From: a virus
Virus record (IMG/VR): IMGVR_UViG_3300045996_000876
Location: 1-64,000 of that record
Length of the DNA: 64,000 nt
Reading direction: 5' to 3' (one strand)
Both the position numbers and the translations under genes were made by a program. Shown one piece after another: positions 58,262-64,000 of the stretch. The notes beneath the pieces are model-generated. The model worked only from the letters and a program-made list of their open reading frames with translations. It searched no databases and was not told where the DNA came from. The stretch's first letter is position 1, and the number at the start of each line of letters is the position of its first letter.

Positions 58262-61156
58262 ATGATGATGAATAAAAAGCCTAACCAATCTTCGCTTCCG
58301 ATTGAGAACATCAGCGCTTTAGCGGAGCTAGAGCGGCTTGGCGTCACGGTGGAAATGCGGGCCAACAACGAAGTCCAGATGATCTGCCCCGTCCACGAAG
58401 ATACCAACCCTAGTTTGATGCTCGATACGCAGAAGAATCTTTTCAAGTGCCAGTCGTGTAAAGCTCGCGGCGATATCGTTTCGCTGCTCGCCCACTTCGC
58501 AAAAGTTGACCGGGCGGTCATGCTACAGGACTTGGGCACCCGATACGATCTTGGACTTCACAATACGTTAGACCCGCGAGTTGCGGAGCGGTTCCATGAG
58601 GGTATCTGGTCTGCCGGTCCGCTGCTTCAAGCGTTGTACAGTCGCGGTGTGACGGATTCGATGATACGCAAGGCGCGGCTCGGATTCCATAACGGTCGTA
58701 TCATGATTCCGGTTTATGACGAGCAACGCCGCATCGTCAATATCCGCCGGTATCTTCCGGGCGCTCCCGGTCCGCAGAAGATGTACAACACAAAAGGGTA
58801 CGGGACTCCTCCGAACATCTACCAGATCGAACAGCTGGTCAACTTCAAGAAGAGTTGGATGTGCGGCGGAGAGATGAAGGCGCTAGTCGCGGGAACCTTG
58901 CTGACTCCGAACGATGTCGGTGCGTGGGCTGTCTGCGCAGGTGAAGGTTCCTGGGAAGCTTCGTTTGGGAAGCACGTCAAGGGAAAGACTATCTACATCT
59001 GCTTCGATATCGACCACGCGGGGATGAACGCGAGTCGGAGCGTGGCGAAGCAGCTGGCCCATATCGCGGAAGCAGTCTACATCGTCCGACTTCCGCTGGA
59101 CCGGGAGAAGTTCCCGAAGGGAGACATCAACGATTACGTAGCGTCAACCGGCGCTACCGCTCAAGACCTCCTCCGCTTGATGGAAGAAGCGGAGCTATAC
59201 GTACCGGAGAAGTTCGCGGAGGAGGAGGAGCCCAAAGACGCCCAGCTGATAAAGCTCGCTGAGGCTTCCCGTTCAAACTATATCGGCAAGCGGATTGCGG
59301 TTGACGCGATGGTTCAGGCGATGGACACCACGCCGTATCTCCTCCCGCAAAACGTAGATGTTCAGTGTACCCGCGATCAACCCAATTGCGAATGGTGTCC
59401 TGTAAAGGCGAGTGACCCCGATGAGAAAACAGGCTTGGTTCACTGTACCGTTCGCGGTACTGCTATTGGTATCCTCGACATTGTCCAGTCGCCCAAGGGT
59501 AAGCAACGCGAAGCTCTCCGCGAAGCTCTCAACATCCCGAAGTGTAACGCGTGCGAGTTCTTTGTGCGTTCTCATACGAACGCCTATGACATCCGCCTTA
59601 TGCCACAGCTGGAGACGACGGGCAGCAACTCCGACTACGTGGTCCAGCCTGCTTTCCTGATCGGCGATTACAAGATTGAGACCAACACGCCGTACGTCTT
59701 CAAGGGAAGGGTCCACCCACACCCCAAGAACCAGCAAGCGATCTTGCTGTTCAACGAGATTGGGGAGTCACGGAACTCACTGGACGCGTTCGCACCGACT
59801 CCGGAGCAGTTGGAAGAGATGGATGTATTCAAGTCCACGGAGTATACGGTAGAGAGCATCACGGAGAAGCTGGACGCGATCTACACCGACATGGAAGCGA
59901 ACGTCACGCGAATCTATAAGCGCCGCGAGCTTCACTTGGTTCTGGACCTGATGTACCATTCGATCTTATACCTCACCTTTGACGAGCGGAAGGAACGCGG
60001 CTGGGTCAACGTCGTAATCGTAGGCGACTCGTCTCAGGGTAAGTCGGAAGCTTCACAGGCGATGATGAAGCACTACCGGCTTGGCGAGCGAATCGACTGT
60101 AAGAATGCGACAGTAGCGGGCGTGCTAGGTGGCTGCGAGCAGATCGGAAATCACTGGTTCATCTCGTGGGGAACTATCCCCATCCACGATAGGCGGGCGG
60201 TTCTCCTTGAGGAGGTCAAGGGAGCGCCGCTGGAGGTCATCAGTAAGCTTACGGATATGCGGTCATCGGGCATCGCGGAGATTCAGAAGATTGAGAAGCG
60301 ACGTGCCCACGCCCGTACCCGGCTCGCGTTCATCTCCAACGCTCGCGGTACGAAGTCCGTTGATGACCGGAACTTCGGTTGCGAGGTGATTGAGGAGCTA
60401 GCGGGAAGCAAGGAGGATGTCCGCCGCTTTGATGTAGGTATCCTACTCTCCTCCTCTCAGGTCGATCCTTCCACCATTAACCAGTTGATCAAAGACCGTC
60501 CAAGATGCCACCACATCTACACTAGCGACCTGTGCAACCGGCTCGTGCTATGGGCGTGGACCCGGACCGCTGATCAGGTTATCTTCGATCCAGAGGCGAT
60601 CCAGGCGTGTCTTACGGAAGCGAACCGGCTCGCGGGAAAGTTCTCTGAGGAGCTTCCGCTGATCGACAAGGGTACCACCAAGTTCAAGCTTGCCCGCCTT
60701 GCGGCAGGACTTGCTGGGCGTCTGTTCAGTACGGTCGATGGAGACCGGACGAAGCTGCGGGTGACCGCCGCTCATGTCCACTTCATCGCTCAGACGATAG
60801 ACGGCTGGTACAGCGACAAGGTGTTCGGCTATCTCGCGTACTCTCAGGCGCAGGAGTACAAGACCAAGATAAAAGACCCGCATACGATCAGAGCCCAGAT
60901 CATGAACACTCGCTTCCCGTCCGACCTAGTGGATGGGCTTCTGAATCGAAACGAAATTCAGCTAGGCGACTTCCAGGACTGGTGTCAGCTGGATCGCGAC
61001 GGCGCTCAATCGCTCCTCTCCTTCCTGGTTCGCAAACACGCGTTGAACCGGGAGAAAAGATATTACGTCAAGTCCGGTCAGTTCATCGAGTTCCTGAAGA
61101 AGCTTCAAACGGAAGATATCCGCGAGTCACAACCCTTACCTGGTTCGGAGTTCTAA
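58262..61156 (+). CDS. Primase fused to an MCM-like AAA+ helicase domain, 964 aa
   Basis: A CHC2-type zinc finger (CPVHEDTNPSLML...LFKCQSC, 42-66), a TOPRIM-like region (CGGEMKAL near 201, then FDIDHAGM near 243) and an AAA+ module with GDSSQGKSEA at 588-597, LLEE as Walker B and an arginine-rich RRAHARTRLAFISN. The order primase then MCM-like helicase makes one protein for priming and unwinding. Three ATGs in a row start it; the RBS is weak. Confidence 0.85.
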   Translation: MMMNKKPNQSSLPIENISALAELERLGVTVEMRANNEVQMICPVHEDTNPSLMLDTQKNLFKCQSCKARGDIVSLLAHFAKVDRAVMLQDLGTRYDLGLHNTLDPRVAERFHEGIWSAGPLLQALYSRGVTDSMIRKARLGFHNGRIMIPVYDEQRRIVNIRRYLPGAPGPQKMYNTKGYGTPPNIYQIEQLVNFKKSWMCGGEMKALVAGTLLTPNDVGAWAVCAGEGSWEASFGKHVKGKTIYICFDIDHAGMNASRSVAKQLAHIAEAVYIVRLPLDREKFPKGDINDYVASTGATAQDLLRLMEEAELYVPEKFAEEEEPKDAQLIKLAEASRSNYIGKRIAVDAMVQAMDTTPYLLPQNVDVQCTRDQPNCEWCPVKASDPDEKTGLVHCTVRGTAIGILDIVQSPKGKQREALREALNIPKCNACEFFVRSHTNAYDIRLMPQLETTGSNSDYVVQPAFLIGDYKIETNTPYVFKGRVHPHPKNQQAILLFNEIGESRNSLDAFAPTPEQLEEMDVFKSTEYTVESITEKLDAIYTDMEANVTRIYKRRELHLVLDLMYHSILYLTFDERKERGWVNVVIVGDSSQGKSEASQAMMKHYRLGERIDCKNATVAGVLGGCEQIGNHWFISWGTIPIHDRRAVLLEEVKGAPLEVISKLTDMRSSGIAEIQKIEKRRAHARTRLAFISNARGTKSVDDRNFGCEVIEELAGSKEDVRRFDVGILLSSSQVDPSTINQLIKDRPRCHHIYTSDLCNRLVLWAWTRTADQVIFDPEAIQACLTEANRLAGKFSEELPLIDKGTTKFKLARLAAGLAGRLFSTVDGDRTKLRVTAAHVHFIAQTIDGWYSDKVFGYLAYSQAQEYKTKIKDPHTIRAQIMNTRFPSDLVDGLLNRNEIQLGDFQDWCQLDRDGAQSLLSFLVRKHALNREKRYYVKSGQFIEFLKKLQTEDIRESQPLPGSEF

Positions 61157-61158
61157 CC

Positions 61159-61911
61159 ATGTTCAATCTCTCAAAAGCCTTACGGGATTTCCATACCAAG
61201 AATAGCTTCCCCATCGACACCCGCTTGAAGGATCAGCGAGACGAAGCAGCAAACCGCGAGCTAGCGGAGTTGGGTGAGCGGCTCTGTGGGGAGTCGGAAC
61301 GTATCAAACAGCCCGCGCTCCTGCTACAAGCGAAGGGAGATGAGCGGCTTTACCGGGCGCACCTCATGATAGAGGAGCTTGGGGAGACGCTCATTGAGCT
61401 CGCAAGACAGAACTACGTCGGGGTTGCCGACGGGCTTGGCGACCTCCAGTACGTCGTGGAGGGAACCGCGTCAGTGTTCGGGATTCCGATGCCGGAGGTT
61501 CTGGAAGAGATTCACCGGTCGAACATGTCCAAGAAGAAGCGTGACCCGATTACCAATCCACGGATGAGAGATAAAGGTCCAAACTACTCTCCGCCCGATA
61601 TTGTCGGAGCAATTGTTCGCGGGAAGCAGCGAATGAATTGGGAAGCGACAATGGCTGCGAATGAAGAGCTATCCGTGGAGCTACAGCGGAGCTTTGAGCG
61701 GACCGTGGACGGGGAGTTCACAGTCCATCCCGATAAGTGGCCGCTCGTAAGTCCGTTCAAAGATGACTACGCAGCTGATGGGCTCCCGCCTGATTTAAGA
61801 AATGGGTTGACGGCGGATGGACACGGCTTCACCAACAACGACGGAGAACAGGTATGCGTCTGCGGCGGACGCGGCTGTGTCTGTTGTAACACTAACGGAG
61901 ACCCTAAATGA
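61159..61911 (+). CDS. MazG-like/NTP-PPase-type dNTP pyrophosphohydrolase, 250 aa
   Basis: The core (MIEELGETLIELARQNYVGVADGLGDLQYVVEGTASVFGIP, with EELGE and DxxxD-like acidic residues) matches the all-alpha NTP pyrophosphatase (MazG/HisE) superfamily. The C-terminus is Cys-rich (CVCGGRGCVCC). Near a nucleotide-modification set, it may remove a normal dNTP, such as dTTP or dUTP. ATG 61159 is preferred to an upstream frame start inside the primase gene. Confidence 0.8.
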   Translation: MFNLSKALRDFHTKNSFPIDTRLKDQRDEAANRELAELGERLCGESERIKQPALLLQAKGDERLYRAHLMIEELGETLIELARQNYVGVADGLGDLQYVVEGTASVFGIPMPEVLEEIHRSNMSKKKRDPITNPRMRDKGPNYSPPDIVGAIVRGKQRMNWEATMAANEELSVELQRSFERTVDGEFTVHPDKWPLVSPFKDDYAADGLPPDLRNGLTADGHGFTNNDGEQVCVCGGRGCVCCNTNGDPK

Positions 61912-62942
61912 TCCCTGTCTTTGAATCGGTCGATGAGCTCTGGCTCCACGCCGCTAACACCGTCATCGCCTACGGAGAAAACACCGGCTCCCGCGATGGA
62001 GAAAGCCGTGAGGTGCTCGGCTACTGCGGACGGCTCCTTGACCCGCGTTGTAACTTCCTGTTCAACCCGGTCCGCAAGATGTCGCCCAGCTACGCAGCCG
62101 TTGAGACGATGTGGTATCTCTCCGGAACGGACGACACGACGTTACTCCAGCAATACGCTCCGCAGTACAAGCGGTTCACGGAGGATGGTATCCACGCCTT
62201 TGGAGCGTACGGATACCGCTGGGCGGCTGACCTACCGTTCCGGGTTGCGTTCGCAATGGCCTTCGCTCCGGACTTAGTGAACCTGGACCGTCCATGGCCC
62301 AGCGGGAAGTCTATCGGACCGCGAAGCCAGCTGGAAGTCTTGATGCTCCTCCTAAAGGAGAAGCCTGAGACCCGCCAAGCGGTACTTGCTCAGTGGAACG
62401 GTGGAGACCTGGTTTGCGCCGTGGAAGGGAACAAGCGAGACCTGCCCTGTACGCTGAACCTGAGCTTCATCGTTCGCGGCGGAAAGCTCAATATGATCGC
62501 GACGATGCGCAGTAACGATCTGTGGCTCGGAACGCCCAACGACGTTTTCTGCTTCACGATGATACAGCAGGTCGTGGCGAATAACCTTGGGCTGGAGCTA
62601 GGCTGGTACCAACACAACGTTACGTCGCTCCACTACTATCTCCGCAATGAGGAGAAGCTCAAGCAGGCGGCATCCGTCGGTGCGTTCGGTATCGAGCAGC
62701 TACTGACGACCTGTAACGGCTCGCGGCTGAACGACTTCCTGGAGGATATGCTCACCCAGGAGCGTCACAACCGTAATCACGAGATTGCCGGACCAGAGTG
62801 CTTTGGTATCCAAGACAATACTCTTCCGGGCTTGCTGATTCTCATGGCCGCTACCCGGTGGGCAAAGAATCGTGAAGACCTCCTGAAGCGTTTTGATTCG
62901 AAGGTTCTGCGGAAGTTCATTGAGGAGTTCCACCCGTGTTGA
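61908..62942 (+). CDS. ThyA-family pyrimidine hydroxymethylase/methylase-like protein, 344 aa
   Basis: DLPCTLNLSFIV (Cys181, the nucleophile), RSND (201-204), LGTPND and HNVTSLHYY mark the thymidylate synthase fold. Where typical ThyA has PFN (the Asn that reads dUMP), this has P-N-D with Asp at the third position, a feature of dCMP-type hydroxymethylases. It probably makes 5-hydroxymethyl-dUMP or -dCMP. ATGA overlap with the MazG gene. Confidence 0.82.
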   Translation: MIPVFESVDELWLHAANTVIAYGENTGSRDGESREVLGYCGRLLDPRCNFLFNPVRKMSPSYAAVETMWYLSGTDDTTLLQQYAPQYKRFTEDGIHAFGAYGYRWAADLPFRVAFAMAFAPDLVNLDRPWPSGKSIGPRSQLEVLMLLLKEKPETRQAVLAQWNGGDLVCAVEGNKRDLPCTLNLSFIVRGGKLNMIATMRSNDLWLGTPNDVFCFTMIQQVVANNLGLELGWYQHNVTSLHYYLRNEEKLKQAASVGAFGIEQLLTTCNGSRLNDFLEDMLTQERHNRNHEIAGPECFGIQDNTLPGLLILMAATRWAKNREDLLKRFDSKVLRKFIEEFHPC

Positions 62943-63514
62943 TCATCGAAGGTTCCGACAATCTTGGGAAGACAACGGCGTGTAAGCGGCTGGTTGAGAT
63001 CGTAGCGCATGAGCGATGTTTCGCTCCCGCCCGCTATGTCCATATGTCCCGCCCAAACTCCTCCTTCAACTTCTTCACGCACTACCGCGACATGATCAGC
63101 CGGTACGCGGTTCAGGACCGCTTCCACCTTGGCGCTCTCGTCTGGCACGATAACGTCATGTCTAAGACGCGGCTCCGCCTGATCGAGTCCTGGTTGGCTG
63201 AGGTGGGCTCCGTCGTCATCGTATTGATTGCGAGCGATGAGAAGTGGTACGAAGATCACCTGGAGAAGCAGCCCAAGGAGGAGATGTTCAGCCGTGGGCG
63301 TATCCGGGCGGGCAACCGGGAGTTCGCTGAGCTAATCGCAACGGACTACGCGCGTGCGGACTTCGTTCACGACGTATCCAAAGACGGATTCTTGACGGAC
63401 CGCCATCTCAATACGTATTTGGATGAGTGGTACGGTCGTTTATTCCAAGTTGAAAGGGCGGAAAAGTATGATCCACTTATTGGCGTGCCGAACACTCGCG
63501 GCGGCAATGGTTGA
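62936..63514 (+). CDS. dNMP kinase-like P-loop protein, 192 aa
   Basis: P-loop EGSDNLGKTT (5-14), then the thymidylate-kinase-like layout with FHLGALVWHDN and a C-terminal LID-like region (MFSRGRIRAGN). GTG start overlapping the hydroxymethylase stop. It would turn the modified monophosphate into a diphosphate, supplying the polymerase. Confidence 0.78.
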   Translation: MLIIEGSDNLGKTTACKRLVEIVAHERCFAPARYVHMSRPNSSFNFFTHYRDMISRYAVQDRFHLGALVWHDNVMSKTRLRLIESWLAEVGSVVIVLIASDEKWYEDHLEKQPKEEMFSRGRIRAGNREFAELIATDYARADFVHDVSKDGFLTDRHLNTYLDEWYGRLFQVERAEKYDPLIGVPNTRGGNG

Positions 63515-63971
63515 TGAGATTGACCAGTGCGAGGTCTGGGCCAAGGAGCGACAGACGTGCCTGCGTAAGGCAGTTGGTGCCTCCATCGTCAGCCCGAACC
63601 TTGATGGCTCGTTTACGCGGATGATCCGGACCCACAACGGACCTTCCGCGAACGGACACCAATGCTCGAACATCGTAGGTGGGTGCGGCTGCTCCCACTC
63701 CGAACCGCGAGCGATCTTTGAGATGATGAGAGGCGGCTGGCTCGCTCGCGGCCACGTTCGGAAGCTGATCCTGCTCTGTACCTACTCTCCCTGTACGAAC
63801 TGCGCGAACATCATCAACGACTCCGCCATAATCAACGGAGTCGTCTACCGACACCTCACCCAGCACGATACTCTCGGTGTAGACTTGCTGGTCAACAACG
63901 GGCTTGACGTCGTCACCACGGACGAGCTCATGAACGGAAGCAAAGATGATCTTATTGGACAATGGCGTTAG
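63468..63971 (+). CDS. dCMP deaminase-like protein, 167 aa
   Basis: HSE (77-79) and PCTNC (108-112) form the zinc and catalytic motif (HxE...PCxxC) of cytidine/dCMP deaminases. CSNIVGGCGCSHSEPRA precedes it. It converts dCMP (or a hydroxymethyl version) to the uracil form. The ATG at 63468 has an AAAGGGCGG upstream; ATG 63507 is an alternative. Confidence 0.85.
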   Translation: MIHLLACRTLAAAMVDEIDQCEVWAKERQTCLRKAVGASIVSPNLDGSFTRMIRTHNGPSANGHQCSNIVGGCGCSHSEPRAIFEMMRGGWLARGHVRKLILLCTYSPCTNCANIINDSAIINGVVYRHLTQHDTLGVDLLVNNGLDVVTTDELMNGSKDDLIGQWR

Positions 63972-63972
63972 G

Positions 63973-64000
63973 ATGGTTGAGACGGTCGAGGAGCTTCCGC
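63973..64000 (+). CDS. Start of a gene cut by the window edge
   Basis: ATG one base after the deaminase stop (TAGGATG), open for nine codons (MVETVEELP) to the end of the window. No product can be inferred; the close spacing suggests co-transcription with the deaminase. Confidence 0.35.

Noticed and set aside
1-64000. Integrase, repressor, transposase or insertion sequence
   Set aside because: No tyrosine/serine recombinase, DDE transposase or terminal inverted repeats flanked by target duplications were recognised; the phage is probably lytic, though genes outside the window could change that.

Overview
The window is a 64 kb piece of a tailed double-stranded DNA phage genome. It is cut inside a gene at the left edge and at the very start of one at the right edge. 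Every convincing gene is on the + strand, most neighbours overlap or nearly touch, and a full set of head and tail genes is present. The terminase, P22-like coat protein, 1078-codon tape measure and GTA-like tail tip (DUF2460, DUF2163, NlpC/P60, J-like protein) point to a long non-contractile (siphovirus-like) tail. No integrase, repressor/cro pair or insertion sequence was seen. The host cannot be named. Candidate spanins with lipoboxes favour a Gram-negative (diderm) host, and GC looks like the high 50s percent by eye.

Layout. (1) 1-9.5 kb: a metallohydrolase fragment, then a string of mostly small unknown proteins served by near-identical sigma70-like promoter/leader units (TTGCCT-N17-TATACT), GC-rich intergenic hairpins and stereotyped AGGAGATAG ribosome-binding sites, then a DNA methyltransferase and an ATP-dependent DNA ligase. 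This looks like an early or takeover region. (2) 9.5-16 kb: a tRNA-like RNA followed by what looks like a complete thymidine hypermodification cassette: two aGPT-Pplase/amino acid:DNA transferase-type proteins, a 5-hmdU DNA kinase-like P-loop protein, a PLP enzyme and a radical SAM enzyme, with small zinc-finger proteins between them. (3) 16-21.4 kb: an ECF-like sigma factor, a deoxyribosyltransferase-like protein, a J-domain protein, a VRR-NUC-type nuclease, a sulfotransferase-like protein and unknowns. (4) 21.6-53.7 kb: the late module, running through a zinc-finger/HTH regulator, terminase, membrane and lipoprotein (lysis-like) genes, a protease-dockerin protein, portal, MuF, scaffold, coat, connectors, a 1468-residue beta-helix protein, tail tube, frameshifted tail chaperones, tape measure and tail tip. 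(5) 54-64 kb: SNF2 helicase, primase fused to an MCM-like AAA+ domain, MazG-like pyrophosphohydrolase, ThyA-like hydroxymethylase, dNMP kinase and dCMP deaminase-like protein.

Regions 2 and 5 fit together. The right-hand nucleotide genes could make a 5-hydroxymethyl-pyrimidine dNTP and remove the normal one, and the left-hand cassette could build an amino-acid-derived adduct on the hydroxymethyluracil after its incorporation into DNA.

Three signals are not explained by ordinary gene annotation. A pair of related, roughly 180-nt, AT-rich long hairpins brackets the late module at 21.4 and 53.7 kb. The octamer CTTGCTGG occurs about 45 times on the + strand, and its complement about 16 times (by-eye counts), where about one per strand is expected. 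Two tRNA-like multibranched RNAs have acceptor and T-arms but no normal anticodon arm. All family assignments were made by reading motifs and were not checked against a database.
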